From Larimichthys crocea (Eukaryota > Chordata > Actinopteri > Sciaenidae), in NCBI RefSeq assembly GCF_000972845.2, contig NW_020852345.1, positions 78,258 to 142,257 on the forward strand: 64,000 nucleotides of DNA, written 5' to 3'. How positions within the stretch are numbered: the first letter of the stretch is position 1; the number at the start of each line of letters is the position of its first letter. A program made the position numbers and the translations under genes. Below the pieces are notes generated by a model that searched no databases, was not told where the DNA came from, and worked only from the letters and a program-made list of their open reading frames with translations. Shown here piece after piece: positions 45,191 to 57,400 of the stretch.

Positions 45191-46889
45191 CTGAGCATGT
45201 TGTGTTTCTCTCTCTTTCTGTTTGTTTCCATTCACCTGTTTGTGTAAATGGTGTTCTTGAGCCTATGTTTGTTTAGTCTGTCCAAGTCTCCATTGGGGAA
45301 TTCTCCTATATTCTTATTCTCCATATACGTTTACAATCTATCTCTAGTTTTGTCATCCTGATTTCCCTATTGTCATGGTCTTGGTCTGTTCCGTACACAC
45401 AATATGCGCTACATGACTGTCTGTTCTGGAGAACGAATCCCTACTCTGTTGCTCTTCAGTTTTTTTCTGGAAGGAACAAGCCTTTCTATATAAGGTTTCA
45501 GTTTTATGGATCTCCGGGTGTCCTTATAGAGGTTTTCAGAGGCCTCCAGTAGCCCTTAATGGTAGTTCTTGAGGTTACCAGGGTGGTTTTACTCTAATTT
45601 TATTCACTGTGTCCTTCTGAGTAGTGTCTGATTGTAGGTAACTGACAAAAAAACCTGTTCAAACAAACCCAGTGATTAGAGAGGTAGGGAAGTCTGTATC
45701 ACTCATCACAAGTTTTACCAATCAAAACCCCATATTAACAGCAGTTAAAAACCACTCACTTTCACAGATGAATGAACCTAATCACATATATTGTCTACAT
45801 ATCTCACATACAATACCAGAAAAAAATACTTCCAAGTAAATTAAAAACAACAATATCTCTGTCAGATGCCACAATCACCGGAGTCTCGGCTGCTGGCCAA
45901 GTCAAAATCTACCGGTAATATCAGGATGTCGAAAAGTCAGGCCAAGTGTGGAATGAAGAGAAAAAGAGGGATGAGCAGAGAGAGAGAGGTGTAAAGAGAT
46001 GGATGAGGAGAAGTGGGTGCAGCTGGTGCCCTTTGTCTCTCCAGTGCTTGGTCCTCAGAGCTTCAGATCCACTGGGAGGGCAGAGAAAGCCCCAGTAATG
46101 ACATGCTAATGTGACTGTCAGGAAAGAAAAGTAGAGATCGGAAATTGCGCCAATTCTCTTCCATAAATGGGCAACATTGCAAAAAGGAGGGGAAATACTC
46201 CCCGTCCTTTTTATATGAAAAGTGATAAAAGCCTTGATAAATCCCAATAAAAAGAGATTTGGAGATATGAGGAAAGCAGATAAAAGCGAAATGGTGGAGT
46301 AGGGATGCAGGTGGGGGAGGATGGATAAAGGTGTAATTTTGGTTGGAAAGAGTAGAAGCATACAAGGCCTGCTGGGAAATCTGCATTTGGAGATGGCTGG
46401 TTTATAGCTTTGTATTCTAGTTTGACTGCTTTCTGTTTTGAACTCCGTTATAAAGTAGACTAAAATTGATGGAGAACAGTGACAAGTGCATTAAAGTATA
46501 GACTCACAGACTTGCACATTTGACAGTCCAGCATAAGAGAATTCCAGCACTAATGATGCAGATGTATTAAGTATAGTTTTTTAAATAATGTGTGGAAGTT
46601 TTTGAAAGCATGTTAGTGTTTTGTCATTGCCACCTTGCTAAGTGTTTAACTAAACTCTGGATTTTGTTTTTTTTGGACGTGTTAGTCCACCTACTTAAAA
46701 GAAAGACTGTATGTGTTTGCAGAAGAAAATGCTGGAATAAGTTTTGTAATGGATGTCTGGCCATTTGCTTTGTAATCTGCTCCGAGTTATTACAAGGAAT
46801 AATGTGCACCGTCTGTTCTCTGAGACAATGTTGGATGAAGTGTCCATGTCACAGTGTCTTCCCAGACCCTCATGTGAACTATAAATGTA
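45191..46889. other. Unique sequence, no gene seen
   Basis: The 146-codon minus frame at 45921-46361 overlaps purine-rich sequence and has no family signature; a 107-codon frame overlaps it. Confidence 0.35.
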
Positions 46890-47400
46890 CAGTGCTGCTC
46901 AAAAGTTTGTTAACTTCTTTAACATTTTGGAGTTTTCTATTGTTTCACCCTGATTTCCTTATTTATCAAAAACATTATTTTATATATGAAATAACAGGTG
47001 TAGGTTTATCAATTCAATATACTAAAAAATCTTTTGCGTGGTCAAGACTAAATTATAGAGTTTTTGGTCAATTTATAAAAAATAAGTGAACCCTGAGCTG
47101 CATCGGTTAAAACAAGCAGTTAAGTAGAATCAGGTGGTACAAAATGGACCAATGAAATGAGAGATGTTTAGGGAAGAAATTGTGCATCACTGATTGAAAT
47201 AAAAACCAAGTCACTTTAGTCTTACCCGGGTGAACCCATATAGGTCAATCAGGACATCAAGTTTCTGGTAGAATCATTCACCCTAAAATCAAAGAATTTC
47301 TCATCTGTAAATGGCAAAACAGTTAATTTGGCAGATTCCTTAACAGAGTAATTTGACTGAAAAAAAAAACCAAGATGAATAATCTTCAACTGACACTGCT
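46890..47400 (+). mobile_element. Tc1-like transposon fragment (one end)
   Basis: Begins directly after TA (46888-46889) with CAGTGCTGCTCAAAAGTTTG, the terminal inverted repeat I associate with a common teleost Tc1-like family. No matching inverted end (reading CAAACTTTTGAGCAGCACTG) is present downstream, so the element is truncated. No transposase motif is visible, and the inner limit is a guess. Confidence 0.55.
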
Positions 47401-48039
47401 ACAGCAACTAAAACAACTTGGTTAAGACTAGGAAAAGGCTATAGTCACTAAAAAAAACAGCGCTAACTTTTAGTAAGATACATCAAAATTCCACACTTCA
47501 TTTCTACAGAGCCGACGTCTTCGACGTCCTTTGTTAAACATCTGCTTTTATACAACAGCTGCACAAGTGTCATTTATCAGTTAATAATAATAATTGACAA
47601 CATATTTTATATATATTCTTTCTATTCTATATTCTTTATTATATTATTATCTAAGAATGAACACAGATCTCAAATTTGTACATTTGTTCTAGAAACTGCA
47701 ATCTGAACAAAGCCCCTAAGCAAAACAAAGCTGCATCCTAATAGTAACACAGTAACAATAGCCATGCTGTACGTCTACATATGCACAAAGCAGCTTGTAT
47801 AGTTCCATGTGCGTGTATTGAGAAGTGTTTAAAAGAGCATTAACAAAGAAACACACAAACACAAAATGGCTGCAGTATATTTGTACATTGCATCTGATTT
47901 GTGTTTATTCATTAACACACATGGATCTGCATTTAATTCACAAAGTATCTTTTTCTGGAGGAATCGGTGTAGCTAATTGAGAAACAATTGCCCGCTCCAT
48001 TAATTAGCATTGCTTGTATTTGCTTTTTTAAAAACTATA
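47401..48039. other. Unique AT-rich sequence
   Basis: No gene or clear repeat. Confidence 0.35.
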
Positions 48040-48346
48040 TGGTAAATGGACTGTACTTATATAGCGCCTTTCTAGTCTTACGACCACTCAAAGCACTTTA
48101 CAGTACATACCTCATTCACCCATTCATACACTGATGGCATTGGCTGCCATGCAAGGTGCCGACTGCTCATCAGTTTGAGGAGCTAACCATTCATACACAT
48201 TCACACACCGATGGCACAGCCTTCAGGAGCAATTTGGGGTTCAGTATCTTGCCCAAGGACACTTCGACATGCAGACTGGAGGGGATTGAACCGCCGACCA
48301 TCTAATTAGTGGACGACCCGCTCTACCTCCAAGCCACAGCCACCCC
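48040..48346 (-). mobile_element. tRNA-derived SINE, copy 1
   Basis: On the minus strand the right end is tRNA-like: GGTTCAATCCC fits the RNA polymerase III B box, and a TGGCTTGGAGGTAGAGCGG stretch fits the A box. The body contains CTTGGGCAAGATACTG and ends in a TATATAAGTACAGTCC / CCATTTACC tail. It shares nearly its whole length with 54766-55093. Confidence 0.82.
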
Positions 48347-49654
48347 GAATGGCCTTAATACTGGGAGAACTTTCTGATTTTATGATCAGATTTCTCGTTA
48401 TCGGTCCCTTTATTGATACAAATTACATTATAACAACATGACAGTAGCTAGAGAAGCACAGAGAAACATCAAAGATAAAAATATAGAAACATTAGAAACA
48501 TTATACATCATATTTTGCCTTTTCTCTAATATTCATATTTCTATTTACAAGAAAGAGACAAAAGCTTATAGGCTTGGTTACCAATTTGATTGCATTTCAC
48601 AATTTAATGGAATGAATCACTCATTGTTTTACTGTAACGGAAACATTTTTATATCATTTTATACATTTTTACATTTTATTGTCTTTTAGTTTTATGAGAT
48701 AATGTAAATATAAAGTTTGGCTCAGAGAGCCTTAATACAAAATAAAAGCCTTTAAAACTTGTTTACAGTGTGCATATATACAGTATATGTCCACATGCTA
48801 TTAAAGCCTATATGTGATTGTTAATTTATTTAACATATCTAACGCTAACCTCCAGCCCAGAAACACTTCTGCAGGATGCACAGGACAGTCTATTGGGTCT
48901 GTCATGTGTGTCTTCATAAGGATCTGCAGACCATTTCAACTGGAATAAATGAACACAAAGTAATGCTGGGCAGAAAAGTATAGAGGGGTGCAAGTCTCTC
49001 AGTGTGTAAGTGTGTGTGCGTCCGTGTGTGCGTGCATGTGGGTGTGTGTATGTCCTAAATATGACAGATGAGTGTAAGGTGTGGGTGTGTATGAGCACCT
49101 AATTGGCCCAGATATCACAGAATGAAATATTCATGTGGAGGCTCAGCGTCTTTTGAAAAAGGAATCTGGTGTGTAATGATGAAGTTGGACTATTTTATCT
49201 GCTGTGCACCCCACTGACACACTTAAAGCTCACCGTGTGGTACCTCCCACCACCCACACATACACACACTATATGGCCTCTGTACACAAATATACTCCGA
49301 CATCCTTATGAAGTTAATGCACACATATAAGCATGTGATCATAGCTGTATACAAGTCATGAGCATACTTGATATTGTGAATTCACATGCGACCTCTCTTA
49401 TCCATCCTTGACTGTTCAGTTGGGTGTACATTGCAGAGTGAACATCCAGCAAAATGTCTGCAACCTACTTTAATGGACTCACATGGAGCCTTCCAGCCTT
49501 GTGCCCAGCCCTGCTCCAATATACTCCTGCTACGTGGCCTGCTTCCACTCTTTGACATCCTCGATGCTGTCTTCCTGGGGCACAGTTAGTTTAAGTAGGA
49601 GAACCTGCCTTGAGAAGGCCGTTGTTGGTATTAAGTGAGATGGAAACTTCAGAT
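48347..49654. other. Unique sequence, interrupted TG tract near 49000-49095
   Basis: TG-rich simple sequence from about 48999 to 49095. No gene seen. Confidence 0.4.
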
Positions 49655-49800
49655 GGTCTTTCAAAAGATCATTCAGAAAGTAACATTTTGAGTCACAGCA
49701 GTTATGTCCTTAGAGGTTGACGTTTAGTGCATCCAAATGCTTCGTTATGTCAACCAAAAAAGCTGAATCTGCCAGCCACACAGTATCTGACAGTCCTAGC
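49655..49800 (-). pseudogene. hAT-type transposase fragment
   Basis: The minus frame reads LADSAFLVDITKHLDALNVN, then a stop, then GHN. The motif LADLAFL-DIT-HLN-LN--LQG is characteristic of hAT transposases of the ZBED5/GTF2IRD2/SCAND3-like group, which usually continue with GKGK or GHNK. Only about 45 residues remain, without catalytic residues. No terminal repeats of a parent element could be found around it. Confidence 0.55.
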
Positions 49801-50342
49801 AGGCCATAAATATTATATTATAAAAATGAAGCTGCAGGCTGCATGAAATCTCACTGTGGAATTTGGACAAGCCTGGTCTAGACCAGCATTGACAGGGTTA
49901 ATAACATGCTGCAGATGTGTCAGATCTCTCAGGTGTTTCAGCACAAACTGTTTAGAAGAACGGACTGTTGAGACTAAAGCGAGTGATGTACCGTAACTAA
50001 GAGTGTGCAGAAGTGTGACTCTGGTGATCTTTTGCTCGACAGTCGATGATAAAAGACAAGTTTCACATCAAGAGCGAAAGGAATTTCTACACAAAGTTCA
50101 AAGACTGTGTATGTTTGTGCTAACATAGGAGATCAACACCCTATATCAAGGTGTGCATAGGTGTGCAAGGTCTGCTGCGGCTGAGCTAACCTGCAGTATA
50201 GTCTGTAGTCAGTCTACTACACGTCTGCTGATGTTACCAGATATAGTTTAACTTCCACAGTTGAACTGAGTAAGAGGGGAACAGCTGTTTTCAACCTGAA
50301 GACGGAGCAGAAACCCGCACGGAGGAGAGACAAGCAGGAATA
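49801..50342. other. Unclassified sequence including a 32-bp Tc1-derived match
   Basis: Positions 50127-50158 are an exact inverted copy of 52108-52139, subterminal sequence of the Tc1-like element that begins at 50343. The rest is unassigned. Confidence 0.6.
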
Positions 50343-50697
50343 CACTGTGTGCACAATTAGGCAAGTTGTATTTTTGAGGAATAATTTTGTTATTGTACAA
50401 CTACAGTGCTCTTGGTCAATCTAAAATGTTAACAAACCCTCAAACCTGAACATTTTAGTAGTGTTTTGGCTTTCTTAAGAGAATATCCATATGTACACCA
50501 TTATTAGGAAACTATTAGTGTAGATAATTATTATGCAACTAAATTAAAAACAAAGATTTTCCCATCACACGTTTATTTTCACCTATAAAAGTGACAATAA
50601 TAAACAAACTCTAAATTTACAAATAAATATTTCTGAAATTAAAACAAACAAACAAACAAAAAACAACCCCAGTGACCAATATAGCCACCCTTTGTTA

Positions 50698-51153
50698 TGG
50701 GCTAGGTGGACTAGGAACCCAGATGCAGACACACAAAGGAAGCAGATGGATGAAGTTAAACTAGTTTATTCTTTTTAAAGGCAGGGTTTGGTCAGGGGCT
50801 GGACAGGGATGACACAGGCTGAGTATCTCAAGGGGCTGGATCCTGAGCAGGGCTTGGTGGAGCAGGCGAGGGCAGCAGGTCAGGTAGTCAAGGGCTGGAG
50901 AGCTGAGCAGAACAGGTAACGATCTACAGGGAAGATCACAAGAGGTCAGCACGGGGAAAAAGTCAGAACAATATCTGAGGGCTTGATGCGCAGTACTAAC
51001 AGATTAGTAGCTACGATCTGGCAGCGTGGTCATGGCAGGGCTGAGTATAAGTAGGTAGCCGGATGATTACAGGATTGGGTGCAGCTGGTGGTTCCTGCTC
51101 TGCTCCGTCTCCAGCACACCTGAAACACATACACACAAGGACTGGGGACAGGT
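50698..51153. mobile_element. Unclassified insertion inside the Tc1-like element
   Basis: GC-richer sequence (CAGGGCTTGGTGGAGCAGGC, CAGCTGGTGGTTCCTGC) interrupts the Tc1-like element between the CCACCCTTTGTTA block and the GCAGCCGCAACCACAG block that are contiguous in the family. Its texture resembles a common teleost interspersed repeat, possibly LTR or non-autonomous. I could not find convincing terminal repeats or a target duplication, so the limits are approximate. Confidence 0.5.
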
Positions 51154-51184
51154 CAACTTTTTGTGCAGCCGCAACCACAGCCTT

Positions 51185-52074
51185 CTAAACACTGTTCAGA
51201 GAGGTGTACTGTTTACCTTCACTGTAAAGTTCCTGCTTAAGAAGGGCCCAAAAGTCATCAATAGGGTTTAAGTCAGGTGAAGAAGGGGGCCATGTCATTA
51301 GTTTTTCATCTTTAAGGCCTTTACTGGCCAGCCACGCAGTGGAGTACTTTAATGCTTGTGATAGAGTGTTATCTTGCATAAAAATCAAAGTCTTCTTGAA
51401 AGATGCAGACTTTTTCCTGTACCACTGCTTGAAGAAAGTGTCTTCTAAAAATTGGCAGTAGGTCTGAGAGTTGATTTGGAGTCCATTTTCAACCCGAAAA
51501 GGTCCAACTAGCTCATCTTTAATAATACCTGCCCATACCAGCACCCCACCTCCACCTTGCTGGCGTCTGAGTCGAAGTGGAGCTCTGTGTCCGTTACTGA
51601 TCCAACCACGGGCCCATCCATCTGGACCATCAAGAGTCACTCTCATCTCATCAGTCCTTTGAAAAATTTGTCTTCAGATATTTCTTAGCCCATTCCTGAA
51701 GTTTCAACTTATGTGTCTTGTTCAGAGGTGGTTGGGTTTCAGCCTTTCTTACCATGGCCATGTCTCTGAGAACTGAACACATTGTACTTCTTGACACTCC
51801 AGGTAGGTTGCAGTTGTGGAATACGGCAGCACTGGAGGATAATGGGTTCCTGGTACCTTCATGTTTGATTCTTCTCCAATCTTTGCCGGTTAATTTGCAT
51901 CTTTTCTTCTCGACACGTTTCTTGCGACCCTGTTGATTATTTGCAACAAAACATTTGATGGTTCTGTGATCACGCCCCAGTATCTTAGATATTTGAAGAG
52001 TGCTGCATCACTCTGAAAGACTTTTTTACAATTTTTGACTTTTCAGAGTCAGTTAAATCTCTTTTTTGGCCCAT
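51185..52074 (-). pseudogene. Tc1-like transposase, disrupted
   Basis: The start codon at 52074 begins MGQKRDLTDSEKSKIV, the usual helix-turn-helix N-terminus, but frameshifts and stops follow. The C-terminal 153 codons (51185-51646) are open: VTLDGPDGWARG at the start, IFMQDN with the second catalytic aspartate (residue 92 of this frame), and WPPSSPDLNPID with the third catalytic position (residue 130). The spacing is 37 residues, i.e. a DD37E-type enzyme, but the third residue is aspartate where related enzymes have glutamate (NPIEN). An in-frame stop just upstream (AATATCTGAAGAC) separates it from the N-terminal part. The protein would cut and rejoin transposon ends if intact; this copy cannot. 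Confidence 0.9.
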
Positions 52075-52292
52075 TTTTCCTGAGGAGAAGAATCTGCCTA
52101 ATAATTATGCACACCTTGATATAGGGTGTTGATCTCCTTAGGCCGCACCCTCCCTCGTTAGACAAATACACATCACCAGATATACTTTAAATATAATAAG
52201 CATTCAAGTTTATACAGCTTGTAGTTGCAAATTATGGATACAATGATGATATGGTCAAAATAATCACTTGCCTAATAATTGTGCACACAGTG

Positions 52293-53879
52293 TAATAACT
52301 GAGGTACTGCACAGTTTATTTTGCTCATTGTGAGTGAAATGGCCATTTTGTTTTGGGCCTCCATGACCACGAGCATCGATCCAGGTCAAGTCTTTAGAGG
52401 ACAGTTATACTCAGGTGTGTGTGAGTGTTGTGTTGAATATAGTTTAATTATTATTAATTGTGGTTTTCTTACTGAATCCATTTTGGGTTATAGGGAAATG
52501 TTTGCTTATTCTCTTAGCACAGTAAGTAAGTAAGTTTCCTAAAAGGGAAAAAACTTTATGCTGAAGAACATTTATATTTGTATTAAATCTTTCTATTTTC
52601 TCAACTCATAATTTCATTGAGTAAATAATTGAATATTATTTCTCTAAAGCCTGAGTGGTGTGATTTAATTGCATTTACCTAATAAGATGGAATATTTTTC
52701 CCTTAAAGAGACATATAGACACTTCTGGTTAAAAATCTTTATTGAAGCTAACACTTTCAAATTTAAAGCAAAAAAAGAAGAAGATAAGAACATTTAAAGA
52801 GCCATAAAGCCCTACCCTTATTCATATGCCTATTGAGAAGAGCAAGCACTACATGTTAATGCATTAATGTTCTGCCTGCCAGATCTTCAGTTCCAGTGCA
52901 CAGCCTCACCTTAACTATGTTGCCACATCCTCTAAGAAGAGCCGAATGAAGTCTGCTTTGTTTATTTGTAAACATGAACACGAGTTAACGTGAACACAAA
53001 CTGGACCAGCTAAAAAAAAAACACAGAATACAAACTATATGAATGTCTGCTATAATAGAACAAAACATCTGCCCATAATATATTTCCAGGTGTTGAAGGG
53101 CTGATGGTGGAAATTTTATAAACACTTTTAAATCCATCAATGAATTTAGTTTTTTATTGCTCTGATTTCTTTTGGCTGTTGCTCTAGTCAACTTTTCTCC
53201 CTAGAAGCATAACTAAGAAACGCCGTTGTGATTCATGTTTGAATACATATTTTCACAACTCCAACTCTCGTAGACATTTGTTGTGTCACATGCAGCAGCC
53301 ACCTCTACCTCCCTCCCATCCTCCTTCCCTCCCCACTGGAACCACTACTGAAGAGTCCCGAAGAGGAGTAGGTGAACCAAGGTCCTACACCCTCTTCCTG
53401 GATGCACTGCATAGCTTCTCAACACACCAGGACCTCCTTCCACCCCGGAAACCTCTGGAACTAGTTTACACTTACATGCAGCCACTGATTTTTCCATCAT
53501 ACATCCAGCCTCTAAAGTCTTGGCAGTGAGCAGACAGCAGGCCTTGGCACAGTTTACCTTAATGAGTGGCAGCTCGGAGCCTCCTGCCACTGCTGGGTGG
53601 TTGAGTGAGATAGAGAGGCAGAGAGAAACAGAGAAAGAGAGCACTGAGAGAGCAGGGTGGATTGTGGGATTGGCATATGCTGTGTGCTTCTGCGAGGCCT
53701 TGGCCGGCCAGCCGGCGACTGAGCTCTCCAAGCCTCCCTGAAGTGATGCTGAACAGAGAGAAAAAGAGAACTAAAAAAAAAAAACATAACCACAATAGAG
53801 GGTTTTTGCCCTTTGTATGGACAATTAATTAAAATCAATTTATTTCCTCATTTTATTCATTCTGTTTCTCCATCTATGT
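52293..53879. other. Unique sequence, no gene seen
   Basis: Minus frames at 53345-53838 are compositionally biased and lack domains. Confidence 0.35.
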
Positions 53880-54035
53880 TCTTCTTAACCAAAGCTCATA
53901 AAAGCTGGCCACAGAGAAAGGCGAGTGTGGCCAAATTGGGGCCTTTCCATCCAAACCCCAAACAGTTGACAGCCTTCAGGGAGCTGCTAAAAGGAAGAGC
54001 AAAAACAATGGCTGCTCTGCTTTAGAGAGTACAGA
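53880..54035. promoter_or_regulatory. Candidate conserved noncoding element
   Basis: Contains AAAGCTCATAAAAGCTGGCC, GGCCAAATTGGGGCCTTTCC and AAACAATGGCTGCTCTGC; AACAATGG is a SOX-type core. Repeat-free. The call is by texture only. Confidence 0.25.
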
Positions 54036-54765
54036 CAGCTGATGGTCCCTACAGGCTCAATGCAGCACCATTACACTGACACTGGCTTCTGTTAAAAATC
54101 TATTCAATCAGCATTTGATCATCACAGGGTGAAGCACATTCAACAAGCATATTTACATGTCATCATTATATTATTTTGTGTACGCGGCTAGGGTAAAAGA
54201 GTAAAATGTTTATATAAAAAGCTAATTCTTTAAGTTTTTATTTATTGTAAAGAAACACATTTGTTTATGCCTTCATGAACATGCAGAATAATACATTTAG
54301 CAGTACAGTGGTCACTGTTAAAAGAAACAACACTGAATGTTGGTATAATGTGAATTAAAGTCATTGGTACACCTCTTCAAAAAGCTGTGTAAGCTGTTCA
54401 ACTTACTGACTGATAGTTTGTAGTTAGTATCATGTATCAAAACAAGATTTATGTTGAATGCTAACATTCAGGAAATTAATCTGAAGCCTGTAGGTGAAAG
54501 GCCAGGAGGAAGACAAGGAGGCCCAAGTATGGTTAAAAATATGATGATTCTGGACAGTGTATCAGAGACCAGGGAGGAAAGGAAGGGGAGGATTTGAGCA
54601 CCCAGAGGAAAGATTAGCAGTTAGACCAGTCATAAGCACTGACTAAGTCACCATTTTACTAACTGTGAAATTCTCTGCTGACAAAGTTACAGCCCCCAAA
54701 AAGCTTGATTGACCAAGAAACATATAATGGAGTACAATATCGCTCTCATGCAGTATGAGCCGTAG
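54036..54765. other. Unique AT-rich sequence
   Basis: No gene or repeat recognised. Confidence 0.4.
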
Positions 54766-55093
54766 TAAATGGTAAATGGTAAATGGACTGTACTTATATA
54801 GCGCCTTTCTAGTCTTCCGACCACTCAAAGCGCTCTACACTACATATCTCATTCACCCCATTCACACACATTCACACACTGATGGCATTGGCTACCGTGC
54901 AAGGTGCCAACTGCTCATCAGTTTAAGGATCTAAGCATTCATACACATTCACACACCGATGGCACAGCCTTCAGGAGCAATTTGGGGTTCAGTATCTTGC
55001 CCAAGGACACTTCGGCATGCAGACCGGAGGAGCCGGGGATCGAACCGATCATCTGATTAGTGGACGACCCGCTCTGCCTGTGAGCCACAGCCG
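54766..55093 (-). mobile_element. tRNA-derived SINE, copy 2
   Basis: Minus strand: TGGCTCACAGGCAGAGCGG fits the A box and GGTTCGATCCC is a good B box. The tail at the left is (CCATTTA)n. Possible target duplication CAGTATGAGC (54751-54760) / CAGTCTGTGC (55094-55103), 8 of 10 matching. The better preserved of the two copies. Confidence 0.85.
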
Positions 55094-56108
55094 CAGTCTG
55101 TGCAGAGTCTGTATTTCTGTTGTACAAGTTGTGTGGCATATTTATTGTCTCTACCAGAGGTTGAGAAAAACAGTTCTTTTGCTGTGGTGAAATTAGCCTC
55201 AGGATATACTGCTTCATGAATATACAGTAAATTATGTCATCATATCATTTCGCACAGAACAAAACCGGGGATAACTTACCTTAGCCTGCAGTCACGTAAC
55301 TGCACACTGATTAGCCTGACTAAAACAATGAACCAGTCTTCTGGGGTTCTTGTGCCGAATTGTCCTGACTTCCAGCTCAATTAGTCCTGAAGATTCACTC
55401 ATGCTCCTGCAAACCCTTTAACCATACTTTTGCACAACTGCAACTATCACACACTTCTTCCAGTACTCAACTTAAGACACTATCTACTCCTTATCTCTGT
55501 CCTCAGTTCATGTTTTCTTCTCCAAACATTGTTATTTTTCCTCTAACCTGTTTTTCTTTATCAACCTTCATCTAAATGTTCCACTTTTCCACATCTGCAT
55601 CTGCACAGTTAGTGACCAGGCGCTGTTCATGCACTCATGGTGTCAGCACTTTTTCCACAGTTCCTATCTCCCTAAGACTGATGATATAAGAATATTCCTC
55701 ATAAATGTCTGCAAGCAATGCCCCGTATTGGGTACATTTTCACATTTAAGTGGCGTAGATACTCGTCAACCAGCACCATCAAACGGCTTGAACAGTGGTG
55801 CAAATTTGCTCGTCAAGGTCCTGTAGTGGGAGGTAAATGCATAAAAATGCTGTTTGCTTACCTTTTAATCACAAAATAGCATTACTCACTGTTTACAGGT
55901 CAATGTGGCATCAACATGGTTTGAAATCTGTTCTTTTATGGTAGAAAAGTTACTTGGTTGAGGTGATGTTTGAATTTTGGATCTTTACTCTGCAAGAAAA
56001 TGAAATGAATTGTAAAGAACACTATTCCAGATGAGAATGTATATTATTTTATTAGCATTATAGAAACAGAAGTTTGGCCTAAATCTTTGTTCTGCTGTTG
56101 AAAATGTG
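55094..56108. other. Unique sequence, no gene seen
   Basis: No gene, RNA or transposon end recognised. Confidence 0.4.
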
Positions 56109-56589
56109 GCTACTTCGGTAACACTTTATTTGAAGGGGTGTTCATAAGACTGACATGACATTGTCATAACTATGACATGACACTTGTCATGAACATTAAT
56201 GAATGTCAATGACTGCTGTCATTAAGTGTCATGCGGTTTCTTATGTCATCTTTTACTGTCAACTTGACATTGTTTGGGGTGTCTTTGTTATGACAACTTG
56301 ACATTTACCAAGAGCACTTAGTCAGTAAATATCTTTGTCATGACAACTTGACATTAACCAGCATGACCTGCAGGTGACTTTCGCTTCAGCCTTGGAACTT
56401 TAATTTGAAAGGGATGAGTTGTGGTCCCGGTCTGTCATACAGTCAGAGGAGCAGACGCAGTCTGTAATCCCACCTGACGCAGGTTCACTTTTCGCTAAAG
56501 CCTCTAGAAGGAGCAAGAGGAAGCATGTTCTGGACACGGTCTTAATGTCAGGACGGAGAAAACAGAAAAGTGGATAAACTGGAAAAAAG

Positions 56590-57360
56590 TGATTAAAAAC
56601 TCGGAAAAAAACCAAAGGAGGAATCTCCCTGGACGACCACGACCTGCAGGAGTGCATTGGAGGATTTGCTCGGGGTGAAGAATCGCACGGTGAGAGATCG
56701 TCCTGCTGTGCTAAGCAAAACGCTAATGCTACAAGCTAAACGGCTAAGTCCGTGAGCTAACCACAGCCTCAATGCTAATATCGGAGCGTTAGCTCCGGGG
56801 CTAATCAGCACTGCTATGTCACACCAAGTTTGATGAATAAGCTCTGATGTAACATTTTGTCTAGCTTTACTTGAGTTATGGTGTGCTATGTGTGTGACTG
56901 TGACCATATTTGTTATTTAAAGCACATTAAGTTATGGTTTCTTACTGTGAACATTACAAGAGTTTACATTTTGGTTATTTGTGATATAATATGTTAATTG
57001 CTAGTAAAAAGCATATATATATGTGAGGTATGTTAGAAAAATAACATTTGGTATCATAATATACTTATATTATAATAACTTATAATATTTACCTTTGCTA
57101 CTGAGAATTGTGATCTTATTTTGCAATACAAGTTTAGTTAAAGCACTTATCTCAACAGAATATAGAGACAATTTAAAGTGATTCATAGTTTAAGATCTGA
57201 GAAATTGAAGTAATATGTTCTGATCCTACTTATTGTAGGTCAGGTTTTTGAGGAACCCTTGGATTTCGATAGAGCCTGTCTGGAGGACGGAGCCAGAGAG
57301 AGACGCTGATGGCGAGCCGGACCCTGGAGGATCGTAGACGTACACCGCGGAATTGAATCC
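56590..57360 (+). other. Exon-like interior of the long-TIR element
   Basis: Two GC-richer blocks look like transcribed parts of the element. Around 56615-56690 one frame reads GGISLDDHDLQECIGGFARG. From 57241, after CTTATTGTAGGTCAG, one reads VFEEPLDFDRACLEDGARER before a TGA. The blocks are separated by AT-rich, intron-like sequence. I cannot assign a protein family. They could be untranslated exons of a non-autonomous element. Confidence 0.3.
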
Positions 57361-57372
57361 TTTTGCTCACTT

Positions 57373-57400
57373 TTACACATACACACACACACACACCCAC
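57373..57400. repeat. (CA)n microsatellite
   Basis: Short CA tract inside the long-TIR element. Confidence 0.9.

Larger units (their letters stand above)
50343..52292 (-). mobile_element. Tc1-like (DD37) DNA transposon, complete ends, inactive
   Basis: Left end CACTGTGTGCACAATTAGGC; the right end inverted reads CACTGTGTGCACAATTATTAGG, a 3-base indel apart. The TA target duplication is present at 50341-50342 and 52293-52294. The transposase lies on the minus strand. The left half contains an unrelated insertion (about 50698-51153). A full-length element with both ends but a broken transposase is therefore non-autonomous. Confidence 0.93.

Noticed and set aside
45921..46386. 146- and 107-codon minus frames as candidate exons
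   Set aside because: Two overlapping frames of similar length in purine-rich sequence, neither with a recognisable domain or clear splice sites.
51471..51936. Plus-strand frames within the Tc1-like element
   Set aside because: Antisense to the transposase; no independent evidence.
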